Source: Defluviimonas aquaemixtae (GTDB taxonomy: Bacteria > Pseudomonadota > Alphaproteobacteria > Rhodobacterales > Rhodobacteraceae). From it: a stretch of 64,000 nt of DNA. Under the pieces are notes generated by a model. It had not been told where the DNA came from, did not search any database, and saw only the letters and a program-made list of their open reading frames with translations. Location of the stretch: contig NZ_OMOQ01000001.1 in NCBI RefSeq assembly GCF_900302475.1, positions 62,001 through 126,000 of the forward strand, read 5' to 3'. Position numbers and translations under genes: made by a program. Positions 36,329 to 45,645 of this stretch are shown here, piece after piece (within the stretch, counting starts at the first letter, position 1; every line of letters starts with the position of its first letter).

Positions 36329-37927
36329 CTATCCGATCGCGGCCGCTTTCACTTCCGCGTCGATATGCGGGACATACTGGGCGAAATTGTCCGCGAACAT
36401 GTTCACAAGCCTTTGCGCCTGGGCGTCATAGGCCGCGCCGTCCGCCCAGGTCTGGCGTGGGTCGAGAAGCACGTCAGCCACACCTGGCACGCTGACCGGC
36501 ACTTCGAAACCGAAGTTCGGATCCCTGCGGAACTGCACCTCGTTCAGCGATTCGTCGAGTGCCGCCGTCAGAAGCGCACGAGTCGCACGGATCGGCATCC
36601 GCGAACCTGTGCCGTAGGCGCCGCCCGTCCAGCCCGTGTTCACCAACCAGCAGGTCGCGCCGTGGCGCGCAATCTTTTCCTGCAGGAGCTTGCCGTAAAC
36701 TTCCGGCCGGCGCGGCATGAAGGGCGCGCCGAAGCAGGTTGAAAAGGTGGGCTCGGGCTCGGTCACGCCGCGCTCGGTCCCTGCGACCTTCGAGGTGAAG
36801 CCCGACAGGAAGTGATACATCGCCTGCGCCGGCGTCAGCCGCGCGATGGGCGGCAGCACGCCAAAGGCGTCGCAGGTCAGCATGATAATGTTCTTCGGAT
36901 GGCCCGCAAGCGCCGTCGTCGAGGCGTTCGATATGTAGTCGAGAGGATACGCGCAGCGCATGTTCGCCGTGAGACTCGCGTCCTCGAAATCGAGTTCCAA
37001 GGTCTCGGGATCGAAGATCATGTTCTCGATCACGGTCGCGAACTTTTCGGTCGTGGCGTAGATCTCCGGCTCCGCATCGCGCGAGAGCGAGATGGTCTTG
37101 GCGTAGCAACCGCCCTCGAAGTTGAAGGTGCCCCTCTCGGACCAACCGTGTTCATCGTCGCCGATCAGCGTACGGGACGGATCGGCGGAGAGCGTCGTCT
37201 TGCCGGTGCCCGACAGGCCGAAGAAAACGGCGGCGGCGTCAGGATCGCCGATCGCGTGGTTCGCAGAGCAGTGCATCGGCATCACGCCTTTGCCGGGCAG
37301 GATGTAGTTGAGCAGCGTGAAGACCGATTTCTTGTTTTCGCCCGCATAGGCGCTGTTGGCGATCAGGATCAGCTTCTTGTCGAAGTTCAGTGCGATCACC
37401 GTTTCGGATCGGCAGCCGTGGCGTTCAGGATCGGCCTTGAAAGAGGGACAGTTGATGATCGTGAATTCGGGGATGAAATCGTCAAGCTCGGACCGTTCCG
37501 GACGGCGCAGCATGTGGCGGATGAACAGCCCATGCCAGGCAAGCTCGGTGACAACCCGCACATCAAGGCGATGCTCGGGCTCGGCGCCGGCATAGAGGTC
37601 CTGCACGAAGTAGTCGCCGCCCTTCATGTGGGCCAGCATGTCGAGGTACAGCCGGTCGAAGGCCTCGGGCGTCATCGGCGCGTTGTTTTCCCACCATATC
37701 GTGTCCTCGACCGACGGCGTCCGGACGACGAACTTGTCCTTGGGGGACCGGCCGGTATGCCTTCCGGTGGTGGTAAGCAGGGAGCCGCCCTTGCCGAGTG
37801 TTCCCTCGCCGCGCTTCAGCGCGGCCTCGACCAGCGCCGGCTCGAGCTGGTTGTAGAAGACGTGGCCAAGCCCCTCGATTCCCTGGTGTTCCAACCGGTG
37901 CGAGGGGTTCACACGTCCGTCTTTCAT
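36329..37927 (-). CDS. pckA: Phosphoenolpyruvate carboxykinase (ATP)
   Basis: This 532-residue enzyme converts oxaloacetate and ATP to PEP, the entry to gluconeogenesis. The kinase P-loop [11 protein letters not shown] and the PEPCK-specific [10 protein letters not shown] are intact; [14 protein letters not shown] and the C-terminal [16 protein letters not shown] are also conserved. The ATG at 37927 gives [16 protein letters not shown]; a longer frame to 37996 is unlikely. It is divergent from the chvI-chvG operon, a neighbourhood also known in Agrobacterium and Sinorhizobium, where ChvG/ChvI affects pckA expression. Confidence 0.96.
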   Translation of the reverse strand: MKDGRVNPSHRLEHQGIEGLGHVFYNQLEPALVEAALKRGEGTLGKGGSLLTTTGRHTGRSPKDKFVVRTPSVEDTIWWENNAPMTPEAFDRLYLDMLAHMKGGDYFVQDLYAGAEPEHRLDVRVVTELAWHGLFIRHMLRRPERSELDDFIPEFTIINCPSFKADPERHGCRSETVIALNFDKKLILIANSAYAGENKKSVFTLLNYILPGKGVMPMHCSANHAIGDPDAAAVFFGLSGTGKTTLSADPSRTLIGDDEHGWSERGTFNFEGGCYAKTISLSRDAEPEIYATTEKFATVIENMIFDPETLELDFEDASLTANMRCAYPLDYISNASTTALAGHPKNIIMLTCDAFGVLPPIARLTPAQAMYHFLSGFTSKVAGTERGVTEPEPTFSTCFGAPFMPRRPEVYGKLLQEKIARHGATCWLVNTGWTGGAYGTGSRMPIRATRALLTAALDESLNEVQFRRDPNFGFEVPVSVPGVADVLLDPRQTWADGAAYDAQAQRLVNMFADNFAQYVPHIDAEVKAAAIG

Positions 37928-38307
37928 CGCAAGCTCCCGTTTCCGCGTCGCGGCGCTGTCTGAGTTCCAGTGAGCACGCACCCCTGCCACCGTCACGGGC
38001 GCCGGCCGCCCCCAAACGGGGCCGACATGGCCCCGTATAGCATGTCGCTAGACGCTTGGAATAGAAGGCAATGTCGGGGTTAGCGCCATCATTGCCGGTT
38101 TAGCGCAATCATGACGGGAATGGTGATACCGATTTGGCGACGGTCGCAGGATGTGAGGCAAATTGGTCAAACCCGCAGATTTTTCGCGCCGCATGATTCG
38201 GTGGATGGCACCGATTCGCACATATCGGTTGCTTCTGCATTCCGGAAAATGGACAATGTCGGGAAAACAAAGAGAAACAAGACGAGAGCAGAACGAGGAA
38301 AGCGAAC
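37928..38307. promoter_or_regulatory. Divergent control region of pckA and chvI with a 20-bp-spaced direct repeat
   Basis: This 380-base gap separates pckA (leftward) and chvI (rightward). Two near-identical 13-base units, TTAGCGCCATCAT at 38080-38092 and TTAGCGCAATCAT at 38100-38112, are spaced exactly 20 bases apart, so both face the same side of the helix. They begin about 153 bases upstream of the pckA start. TTAGCGC resembles the half-site of LacI-type palindromes, and pckA is commonly under carbon-source regulators in this group, so a repressor or ChvI site is possible (inference). A ribosome site AGGAAAGCGAAC precedes chvI. Confidence 0.5.
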
Positions 38308-39009
38308 ATGTCGAGGATTGCACTGGTCGATGACGACAGGAACATCCTGACGTCCGTGTCGATGACGCTTGAGGCGGAAGGGTACGAAGTCGAAACCTAC
38401 AATGACGGTCAGGCGGCGCTGGACGCGTTTAACAAGCGCCTGCCGGACATGGCCGTGCTGGACATCAAGATGCCCCGCATGGACGGAATGGAACTGCTTC
38501 AGCGCCTGCGTCAGAAGACTTCAATGCCGGTGATCTTCCTGACATCCAAGGACGATGAGATCGACGAGGTTCTCGGGCTTCGGATGGGCGCGGACGACTA
38601 CGTCAAGAAGCCCTTTTCGCAGCGACTTCTGGTTGAGCGCATCCGCGCGCTCCTGCGGCGACAGGAAGCCATTGCTTCGGGCGAGGTCGCGACGACCGAG
38701 GAAACCAAGATCATGACGCGGGGCTCACTCACGATGGACCCGCTCCGTCATTCTGTCTCCTGGAAAGGGCGTGACGTTGCGCTGACGGTGACGGAATTCC
38801 TGCTTCTGCAGGCATTGGCCCAGCGGCCCGGTTTCGTTAAGAGCCGCGACCAGCTGATGGATGTGGCCTATGACGATCAGGTCTATGTCGACGACCGGAC
38901 GATCGACAGCCACATCAAGCGGCTGAGAAAAAAGATGCGGACAGTGGATGACGACTTCTCCGCAATCGAAACGCTCTATGGTATCGGGTATCGCTACAAC
39001 GAAGAATGA
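38308..39009 (+). CDS. chvI: Response regulator ChvI
   Basis: A 233-residue OmpR/PhoB-type regulator. The receiver domain has acidic residues DDD at 8-10, the phosphorylation site Asp52 in [11 protein letters not shown], the threonine in VIFLTSKDD, and the lysine in DDYVKKPF. The C-terminal winged helix includes [17 protein letters not shown] and [16 protein letters not shown]. High similarity to ChvI of rhizobia, with chvG next, supports the name. ChvI controls envelope, acid response and central carbon genes in relatives. Its stop overlaps the chvG start (ATGA). Confidence 0.93.
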   Translation: MSRIALVDDDRNILTSVSMTLEAEGYEVETYNDGQAALDAFNKRLPDMAVLDIKMPRMDGMELLQRLRQKTSMPVIFLTSKDDEIDEVLGLRMGADDYVKKPFSQRLLVERIRALLRRQEAIASGEVATTEETKIMTRGSLTMDPLRHSVSWKGRDVALTVTEFLLLQALAQRPGFVKSRDQLMDVAYDDQVYVDDRTIDSHIKRLRKKMRTVDDDFSAIETLYGIGYRYNEE

Positions 39010-40739
39010 CGCTGGCGTCGAGGATCGACTTGCGCGATCGAACTGAGTCCCGCCGCGCGGACGTGGTCCTCGGCGAGGACTGGACCGCGCCCGAAGGTTT
39101 TGTCGAATCCGAGCTGAAAGCCGGACGCGAACGGCGTGGATTCATCTCGCTTAACCGCTCGCCGCTTGCGCGGAAGATCATCACGTTCAACCTGATGGCG
39201 ATGATCGTTCTGGTCGCGGGCGTACTTTACCTCAACCCGTTTCGTGACAGCCTCGTCCTGCAGCGCGAAAGCGGGCTCGTCGCCGAGGTGCAGATCATTG
39301 CTAACGTGTTCGAGGCGCAGCTGCCGCGAGACGGTGATCCGATCGACATCGCCACGGCCGACGGCATCGATGTGCGGCGCACCGCGCTTGGAATCGAACT
39401 GCCGCAGGGCGCGGAGCTCTTTCTCTTTGACACGAAAGAGCGGTTGCTCATGTCCACTCTGGGCATTGAACGACCCGCTCCCGAAATCGTCGCTGGGCTG
39501 GAGCGCGACCATCGTTCGACGCTCATCGTAGACATCTTGAATACGGTCTGGGAGGCAATCGCGAGCCTGCTTGCTCCGGAAAGCGCGCAGGAAACGGCCG
39601 TCGCCACGGAGGACATGGCCCGCGACCTCATTCCCGGCGCGCTGGGCGGCGAGACGCGGATCCGCACGGGCCGCGACGTGGCCGGTGAGGCGGTGTTCAC
39701 GGTTGCGACGCCAATCCGTCACGGGGACAGTGTGATCGGCGTCGTGGCGGTCACTTCGGGCGCGGGCGAGATCGACCAGCTAGTGCGGGTGGAACGCGAG
39801 CAGGTCCTGCAGATGTTCGTCATCGCGATCATCGTTTCGATCGGCCTGTCGCTGGTGCTCGCCTCGACGATTGCCAACCCTTTGTCCGACCTTGCCGCCG
39901 CTGCCGAACTCGGCCGCGACAAGAACGCCCGCAAGATGAGCCCGAACCGCGTCAGGATACCGGATCTGACTGCGCGACCGGACGAGATCGGGCGGCTGTC
40001 AGGCGCGATGCGCGGAATGGTGGCCGCGCTCTACGACCGGATCGAGGCGAACGAACAATTCGCCGCCGACGTGGCACACGAGATCAAGAATCCATTGGCG
40101 TCGCTCCGGTCTGCCGTCGGCACGCTCAGAGTGGCCAAACGCGAAGATCAGCGCGAGAAGCTTCTCAACGTCATCGACCACGACGTTCGCCGGCTCGATC
40201 GCCTGGTCAGCGATATCTCAAATGCCTCACGGCTGGACAGCGAGCTCGTGAAAGAGGAAGAGGATAGCTTCAACCTCGTGAAAATGCTTGGGAACCTGAC
40301 CGAGTATCTCGGTGCGGAGGCAAGGGCGAAAGGGGTCGATTTCATCTCCGACTTGCCGCCGGAGCCAATCGTGATTCAGGGCCTCGAGGGACGGCTCGCG
40401 CAGGTATTCGTGAACCTCATCACCAACGCCATCTCGTTCTGCTCGGAGGGCGACGCCGTTCGTGTCTGGGCGCGCAAGCGCGAGAACCGCGTGCTCGTAG
40501 TCGTAGAGGATACCGGACCCGGCATTCCAGATCAGGCGCTGACCAAAATATTCAAGCGGTTCTATTCCGAACGGCCGGAAGGCCAGTTTGGCGAGCATTC
40601 GGGACTTGGTCTCGCGATCTCCAAGCAGATCGTCGAGGCGCATGGCGGTGTGATCTGGGCAGAGAACATCCGGCCCACGGATGCCGATATCACGTCGGAA
40701 CCGCTGGGAGCCCGCTTTGTCGTGGGCCTTCCGGTGTGA
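39006..40739 (+). CDS. chvG: Sensor histidine kinase ChvG
   Basis: A 577-residue membrane kinase. Two hydrophobic segments (about 60-80 and 265-290) flank a periplasmic sensor domain of about 180 residues, followed by a HAMP region. The H-box contains His358 in [15 protein letters not shown], and the ATPase domain has VEDTGPGIP and [13 protein letters not shown]. In Sinorhizobium, ChvG (ExoS) is restrained by periplasmic ExoR; no exoR is seen here. It overlaps chvI and the HPr kinase gene by four bases. Confidence 0.92.
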   Translation: MTLASRIDLRDRTESRRADVVLGEDWTAPEGFVESELKAGRERRGFISLNRSPLARKIITFNLMAMIVLVAGVLYLNPFRDSLVLQRESGLVAEVQIIANVFEAQLPRDGDPIDIATADGIDVRRTALGIELPQGAELFLFDTKERLLMSTLGIERPAPEIVAGLERDHRSTLIVDILNTVWEAIASLLAPESAQETAVATEDMARDLIPGALGGETRIRTGRDVAGEAVFTVATPIRHGDSVIGVVAVTSGAGEIDQLVRVEREQVLQMFVIAIIVSIGLSLVLASTIANPLSDLAAAAELGRDKNARKMSPNRVRIPDLTARPDEIGRLSGAMRGMVAALYDRIEANEQFAADVAHEIKNPLASLRSAVGTLRVAKREDQREKLLNVIDHDVRRLDRLVSDISNASRLDSELVKEEEDSFNLVKMLGNLTEYLGAEARAKGVDFISDLPPEPIVIQGLEGRLAQVFVNLITNAISFCSEGDAVRVWARKRENRVLVVVEDTGPGIPDQALTKIFKRFYSERPEGQFGEHSGLGLAISKQIVEAHGGVIWAENIRPTDADITSEPLGARFVVGLPV

Positions 40740-41170
40740 ACCGGGAGCCGCCGAACTCTGTCATCTTGCATGCCGGGTGCATTTCCTTGTCGGGGCGCGG
40801 CCTTCTGATTCTGGGACCATCGGGAAGCGGAAAGTCGGGGCTTGCGCTTCAACTCATGGCATTCGGATGTGCATTCGTTGCCGACGACCGTACATTCGTC
40901 TCCTCGCGTGAGGCCACATTGATCGCCATGCCGCCGCGCGGAATCCATGGTCAGATCGAGGCGCGTGGCGTGGGCATTCTTGCCGCCGAGAACGAGACGG
41001 CCGCGCGGGTCGTGCTGGCCGTCGATCTCGGGCAGGAAGAGCGAGAACGTCTGCCGCCCTGGCGCGTCACCGAGGTGCTGGGCGTCGAGCTGCCTCTTCT
41101 TCACAGGGTCGAGAGTGCCCATTTTCCAGCTGCGATCATGCAATATCTCAAGGCCGGACGAATTGAATGA
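40736..41170 (+). CDS. hprK: HPr kinase/phosphorylase, short alphaproteobacterial form
   Basis: A 144-residue protein consisting only of the catalytic C-terminal domain of HPr kinase. The P-loop is GPSGSGKS at 27-34 and the HPrK signature region is represented by [17 protein letters not shown]. It phosphorylates HPr (encoded four genes later in the same run) on a serine. The N-terminal domain of Firmicute enzymes is missing, as is usual in alphaproteobacteria. GTG 40736 overlaps the chvG stop. Confidence 0.9.
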   Translation: MNREPPNSVILHAGCISLSGRGLLILGPSGSGKSGLALQLMAFGCAFVADDRTFVSSREATLIAMPPRGIHGQIEARGVGILAAENETAARVVLAVDLGQEERERLPPWRVTEVLGVELPLLHRVESAHFPAAIMQYLKAGRIE

Positions 41171-42102
41171 CGACCATGGATGCCTCACGACCGGCAGAAG
41201 ACCAGCAAACCGGCCAGCGCGTGGTGCTGGTGACCGGTCCGTCTGGGGCTGGGCGTTCAACCGCGATCCATGCGCTCGAGGATCTCGGCTACGAAGCCAT
41301 CGACAACCTGCCGATCAGCCTCATTCCGCGGCTTCTCGACGGTCCGCCGATCGCGCGGCCCCTCGCGCTGGGCATCGACGTTCGCAACAGGGATTTCTCG
41401 GTTACGTCACTCATCGAGCTCATCGACCGGCTGACCCGGCTTCCTGATATCGATCCCGAGGTTCTCTATCTCGATTGCCGACCCGATGAGCTGATCCGCC
41501 GCTACAACGAAACCCGGCGCCGCCATCCTCTGTCAGGCGCCGGTACGCCGGCAGAAGGCGTTGCTGGCGAGATCGACCTCCTCGCGCCGATCCGCGTGCG
41601 CGCGGAAGTCTTGATCGACACGACGGAACTTTCGCCGCATGATCTCAAGGCCGAAGTCGCCCGCTGGTTTGCGCGCACCGCCTCGACACGGCTCGCCGTT
41701 TCAATCCATTCCTTTTCCTACAAACGCGGGGTCCCGCGCGGGCTCGACATGATGTTCGACTGCCGGTTCCTGAAGAATCCGCATTGGGAGGAAGCTTTAC
41801 GCCCGCTCGACGGCACGGCGCCGGATGTCGCGGATTTCGTCGCTGATGATCCCCGGTTCCCGGACTTCTTCGCCCGGACGCGAGATCTGCTGCTCATTCT
41901 CCTTCCGGCGCATGTCGATGAGGGCAAGAGCCACCTTGCGATCGGCTTCGGGTGCACAGGTGGGCAACACCGGTCGGTTGTCGTTACGGAAATGATGGCC
42001 AAAGCGCTTGCAGAGGCTGGTTGGCAGGTGTCTAAGAGGCACCGGGAACTTGAACGTAGGGCTAGCGGGACGACCGGACCAAGGCGGGGTGACAGGGCGT
42101 GA
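41167..42102 (+). CDS. rapZ: RNase adapter RapZ / P-loop nucleotide-binding protein
   Basis: A 311-residue protein of the RapZ (YvcJ) family. The N-terminal Walker A is GPSGAGRS at 24-31, with arginine where most members have lysine; the C-terminal domain has [20 protein letters not shown], here at its 20-residue core, and the signature [14 protein letters not shown]. coli RapZ senses glucosamine 6-phosphate and guides RNase E to the GlmZ RNA. In alphaproteobacteria its partners are not settled. It lies between hprK and the PTS genes with four-base overlaps. Confidence 0.92.
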   Translation: MTTMDASRPAEDQQTGQRVVLVTGPSGAGRSTAIHALEDLGYEAIDNLPISLIPRLLDGPPIARPLALGIDVRNRDFSVTSLIELIDRLTRLPDIDPEVLYLDCRPDELIRRYNETRRRHPLSGAGTPAEGVAGEIDLLAPIRVRAEVLIDTTELSPHDLKAEVARWFARTASTRLAVSIHSFSYKRGVPRGLDMMFDCRFLKNPHWEEALRPLDGTAPDVADFVADDPRFPDFFARTRDLLLILLPAHVDEGKSHLAIGFGCTGGQHRSVVVTEMMAKALAEAGWQVSKRHRELERRASGTTGPRRGDRA

Positions 42103-42500
42103 TCGGAATCGTGATCGTCGCACATGGCGGACTGGCGCGGGAATACCTTTCCGCGGTTGAACATGTCGTTGGCAAGCAGTCCGGCATGCGCGCGATCGCC
42201 ATCGAGGACAATCATGACCGCGCGGCCAAGCAGGCGGAAATCCGCGCGGCCGCGAACGCCGTGGATACCGGCGACGGGGTCGTCGTGGTGACCGACATGT
42301 TCGGCGGATCGCCTTCGAATCTCAGCCTCGACGCGTGTACCGAGGGAAACCGCCAAATCCTCTACGGCGCGAACCTTCCGATGCTTATCAAACTGGCCAA
42401 GTCGCGCCATCTGAGCGTCCCGCAGGCGGCGGCCTCGGCGCTCGACGCCGGCCGCAAATATATCAACTGCTACGTCGGAACCGGTCAGGGCAACAAATGA
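42099..42500 (+). CDS. PTS system EIIA component, mannose/sorbose type
   Basis: A 133-residue EIIA-Man-like protein. The phosphorylated histidine is His9 in [22 protein letters not shown] is the other conserved motif. No EIIB, EIIC or EIID gene is present, so it is a regulatory PTS protein rather than part of a sugar transporter. In relatives this protein works with HPr and PtsP to report metabolic state. GTG 42099 overlaps the rapZ stop and its end overlaps ptsH. Confidence 0.9.
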   Translation: MIGIVIVAHGGLAREYLSAVEHVVGKQSGMRAIAIEDNHDRAAKQAEIRAAANAVDTGDGVVVVTDMFGGSPSNLSLDACTEGNRQILYGANLPMLIKLAKSRHLSVPQAAASALDAGRKYINCYVGTGQGNK

Positions 42501-42781
42501 GCGATGGCGCGGCGACGGTGAGGACGATTAAGATCGTCAACGAAAAGGGGTTGCATGCCCGCGCTTCGGCAAAGTTTGTGGAAGTGGTCGAGGCGCATGA
42601 CGCCACTGCCGAAGTGGGCCGCGACGGAATGAGTGTTTCGGGCGATTCAATCATGGGGCTCCTGATGCTCGCCGCTTCTCGGGGCAGTACGATCGATGTC
42701 CGGACGAGCGGTCCGGAGGCCGACAAACTTGCCGACGCGCTCGACGCGCTGGTTGCCAACCGCTTCGGGGAGGATTACTGA
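42497..42781 (+). CDS. ptsH: Phosphocarrier protein HPr
   Basis: A 94-residue HPr. The phosphorylation histidine is His20 in NEKGLHARASAKF, and the regulatory serine phosphorylated by HPr kinase is Ser51 in SGDSIMGLLML. It overlaps the EIIA gene (ATGA). Together with hprK upstream it forms a regulatory PTS. Enzyme I is not encoded in this window and is probably elsewhere. Confidence 0.93.
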   Translation: MSDGAATVRTIKIVNEKGLHARASAKFVEVVEAHDATAEVGRDGMSVSGDSIMGLLMLAASRGSTIDVRTSGPEADKLADALDALVANRFGEDY

Positions 42782-42816
42782 GCCTGCCTGAACTGGATTC
42801 GGAGGATCCCCGGATT

Positions 42817-43719
42817 TTGACGGACGGCCAAGAGACAGAGGCGGCGCCGGACATCGGCGAGAGGATACCCAGCCAGGCCGCGTCGAAACCCTACCAGATG
42901 CGCCGGCTTTCCTATGCCGGGACTTTCACCAACCCGGTGAAGGCAGGAGCCATTCGCACGATCGAATGGATGACCGGAAAGCTGCACCTGATCCGCCTCA
43001 TCCGACAGTTCGAACGCACCGGTGTTCCAATCGGCCAGCCGTTCTTCACCAAGGCCGTTCGGACGATGGGCATCGACATCCTGACGCCTGAAGAGCAGGT
43101 TGCGCGTATCCCGAGGACCGGGTCGGTTGTCGTCGTCGCGAACCATCCCCACGGCCTCGTCGACGGCCTCGTGATGGGCGAGCTCGTGGGCCGGGTGCGC
43201 ACCGACTACAAGATTCTCACGCGCTCCCTCCTGACCGGTATCCCCGAGATTGAGCATCACATGCTCCCCGTGCCGTTCCCGCATGAGAACAACGCCCGCG
43301 AGCTTAGCCTGCAGATGCGCAACACCTGTATGACGCATCTGAAGGATGGCGGCGTGATCATCCTGTTTCCCGCCGGCAGGGTCGCGACCACGAAGGGCTT
43401 CTTCGGGCCAGCGATCGAGCCCGAATGGAACCCTTTCACTGCGAAGATGGTGATGCGTTCCGGTGCGATGGTGCTGCCGATCTTCTTTCCGGGCCAGAAC
43501 ACGCGGCTGTATCACGTCGCCGACAAGTTGTCGGCCACCTTCCGGCAGGGTCTCTTGCTGCACGAGATATACCGGGCGCTCTACAAGCCGCAGGCGCCGG
43601 TGATCGGCCGCCCGATCCAGCAGGAAGAGCTGAGGAACTGGGCAAGCGATCCGCGCGGAATGCTGGCCTGGCTGCGAAAAACCACGCTTGCCCTAGGCGA
43701 GGCCGGAGGAGCCGTGTAG
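42817..43719 (+). CDS. Lysophospholipid acyltransferase-like (PlsC superfamily) protein
   Basis: A 300-residue protein of the glycerolipid acyltransferase superfamily. The acyl-transfer motif region reads VVVVANHPHGLVDGLVMGEL (an NHPxG variant of the HX4D motif), and the glycerophosphate-binding region is VIILFPAGRVATTKGF. No clear membrane segment exists at the N-terminus. The start is uncertain: TTG 42817 has GGAGG about eleven bases upstream, but the frame is open further upstream. It follows ptsH by 35 bases and is convergent with the hydroxybutyryl-CoA dehydrogenase gene. The acyl acceptor is not known. Confidence 0.75.
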   Translation: MTDGQETEAAPDIGERIPSQAASKPYQMRRLSYAGTFTNPVKAGAIRTIEWMTGKLHLIRLIRQFERTGVPIGQPFFTKAVRTMGIDILTPEEQVARIPRTGSVVVVANHPHGLVDGLVMGELVGRVRTDYKILTRSLLTGIPEIEHHMLPVPFPHENNARELSLQMRNTCMTHLKDGGVIILFPAGRVATTKGFFGPAIEPEWNPFTAKMVMRSGAMVLPIFFPGQNTRLYHVADKLSATFRQGLLLHEIYRALYKPQAPVIGRPIQQEELRNWASDPRGMLAWLRKTTLALGEAGGAV

Positions 43720-43728
43720 CGCCGAGGA

Positions 43729-44604
43729 TCAGCGCGTGGGAACCGGGGTTTCGCCGCGGTAGTCGTAGAAACCGCGCTCGGTCTTGCGACCGAGCCAGCC
43801 CGCCTCGACATACTTCGTCAGCAGAGGACATGGACGGTACTTCGTGTCGGCAAGCCCTTCGTGAAGCACGTTCATGATTGCGAGGCAGGTGTCGAGGCCA
43901 ATGAAATCGGCCAATTCCAGGGGGCCCATTGGATGGTTCGCACCGAGTTTAAGGCTCTGGTCGATCGACTTCACTGAGCCGACGCCCTCATAGAGCGTAT
44001 AGACGGCCTCGTTGATCATCGGCATGAGGATGCGATTGACGATGAAGGCGGGGAAATCCTCCGCGCTTGCCGCGGTCTTGCCTAGCTTCTCCACGACCTT
44101 CACCATCGACTGATAGGTCGGGTCGTCGGTCGCGATGCCGCGGATAAGCTCGACGAGCTGCATCACCGGGACCGGGTTCATGAAGTGGAAACCCATGAAC
44201 TTCTCGGGTCGGTCGGTGCGGCTGGCAAGCCGGGTGATCGAGATCGACGAAGTGTTCGAGGTCAGGATCGTCTCAGGCTTAAGATGCGGCAGCAGATCCT
44301 CGAAGATCGCCTGCTTGACCGTTTCGCGTTCGGTCGCCGCCTCGATCACAAGGTCGGTCTTGCCCAACTCGGCCAGTTTCAACGTCGTCTTGATTCGACC
44401 AAGCGCCTTGGCCTTGTCGGTCTCAGAAATCTTTCCACGCGAGATCTGGCGGTCCATGTTGTGGTCGATGAGAGCCATCGCCGCGTCGAGCGCTTCCTGG
44501 CTGATGTCGGTCATGAGGACGTCGAACCCAGCGAGCGCGAAGACATGAGCGATGCCGTTGCCCATTTGGCCCGCCCCGACGATGCCGACCGTTCTGATTT
44601 CCAT
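43729..44604 (-). CDS. hbdA: 3-hydroxybutyryl-CoA dehydrogenase
   Basis: A 291-residue NAD(P)-dependent dehydrogenase interconverting 3-hydroxybutyryl-CoA and acetoacetyl-CoA. The Rossmann motif is VGIVGAGQMGNGIAHVFA; the catalytic region is SNTSSISITRLA followed by GFHFMNPVPVMQLVE, with the catalytic histidine; the C-terminal domain has FIVNRILMPMINEAV and HPMGPLELADFIG. The ATG at 44604 begins MEIRTVGIVG; the frame upstream to 45546 is antisense shadow of the DUF6473-like gene. The length matches the short bacterial Hbd form. Confidence 0.92.
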   Translation of the reverse strand: MEIRTVGIVGAGQMGNGIAHVFALAGFDVLMTDISQEALDAAMALIDHNMDRQISRGKISETDKAKALGRIKTTLKLAELGKTDLVIEAATERETVKQAIFEDLLPHLKPETILTSNTSSISITRLASRTDRPEKFMGFHFMNPVPVMQLVELIRGIATDDPTYQSMVKVVEKLGKTAASAEDFPAFIVNRILMPMINEAVYTLYEGVGSVKSIDQSLKLGANHPMGPLELADFIGLDTCLAIMNVLHEGLADTKYRPCPLLTKYVEAGWLGRKTERGFYDYRGETPVPTR

Positions 44605-44769
44605 TGCCCGAACCTCGCTTCGCTTTCGCGCAAGACCATAGGCACCGCTTCCGGCCGGGTGCAAGGCATAAGCGCGGCGGTCGGCGACCCGTCCCAAGGC
44701 GCTTAGGCATTTGGCAAGGCTTGGGGGGCAGAGTGTTGCCTGGGTGAATCGAAAGGAGGGTGGGAAACC

Positions 44770-45594
44770 ATGGCCTACGAATACGGGGGCGGGTGTGCCC
44801 TGGACTATTTTCCGTGCCGTTACGGGCAGTCGAAGCTGCTGTTCCGCGGACCGCGGCGCAAACTGGAGGACGACTATGCCGCGGTGCTCGGCGGGACCGA
44901 GACCTACGGGAAGTTTGTCGAACAGCCCTATCCCGCGCTTCTGGAGAAGACGGTCGGCATCCCGGTGGTCAATTTCGGCTACATGAACGCCGGCACCGAT
45001 GTCTTCGTGAGCGAGCCGGTCATCATTGACGCCTGCTCGAAGGCCCGCGTGACGGTGATCCAACTCATGGGCGCGCAGAACATGTCGAACCGGTTCTACG
45101 CGGTCCATCCGCGGCGCAACGACCGGTTCCTGCGCGCCTCGACACTGATGAAGACGATCTTTTGCGAGGTCGATTTCACCGAGTTCCACTTCACGCGCCA
45201 CATGTTGTCTTCGCTGAAGCGGCAGGCGCCGGACAAATACGCCCTTGTTGAGGAAGAACTGAAATCCGCCTGGGTCGCGCGCATGCGGCTCCTGTTGCAG
45301 AAGGTCGAGAGCAAGACCGTGCTCTTGTGGATCGAAGGGCCCGAGATCGCGGCCGCGGTGCAGGATGGGCTTGGCTCCGAACCGCTGCTGCTCGACGAAA
45401 GCATGGTGGCGGCCGTCCGCCCGTTCGCAAGCACGCTTCTGCGGATGCGCCCGAGTGACGGGGCGTTGTCTGCAGGGACGGACGGGATGCACTTCGCCCC
45501 CCTTGATGAGCCTGCGGCGGCGGCGATGCCTGGCCCGCGCGTCCATGCCGAGGTGGCAGCGGCGCTCGATCCGGTGCTGCGCGATCTCATCTGA
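44770..45594 (+). CDS. DUF6473-like hypothetical protein
   Basis: A 274-residue soluble protein resembling a Rhodobacteraceae family of unknown function (DUF6473, from memory). It starts MAYEYGGGCALDYFPCRYG, followed by LLFRGPRRKLEDDYAAVLGG; the core contains VVNFGYMNAGTDVF and VIQLMGAQNMSNRFYAVHPR. The overall plan, with an early GG..TYG stretch and an Asn-rich turn, recalls SGNH/GDSL-like or polysaccharide pyruvyl folds, but no complete catalytic triad can be assigned. It is divergent from hbdA and convergent with dnaE2. Confidence 0.72.
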   Translation: MAYEYGGGCALDYFPCRYGQSKLLFRGPRRKLEDDYAAVLGGTETYGKFVEQPYPALLEKTVGIPVVNFGYMNAGTDVFVSEPVIIDACSKARVTVIQLMGAQNMSNRFYAVHPRRNDRFLRASTLMKTIFCEVDFTEFHFTRHMLSSLKRQAPDKYALVEEELKSAWVARMRLLLQKVESKTVLLWIEGPEIAAAVQDGLGSEPLLLDESMVAAVRPFASTLLRMRPSDGALSAGTDGMHFAPLDEPAAAAMPGPRVHAEVAAALDPVLRDLI

Positions 45595-45645
45595 CGCCTG
45601 TTCGCCCCTCGCGGGCCGCTTTCGGATGGCTGGCTGCAGGGGCGT

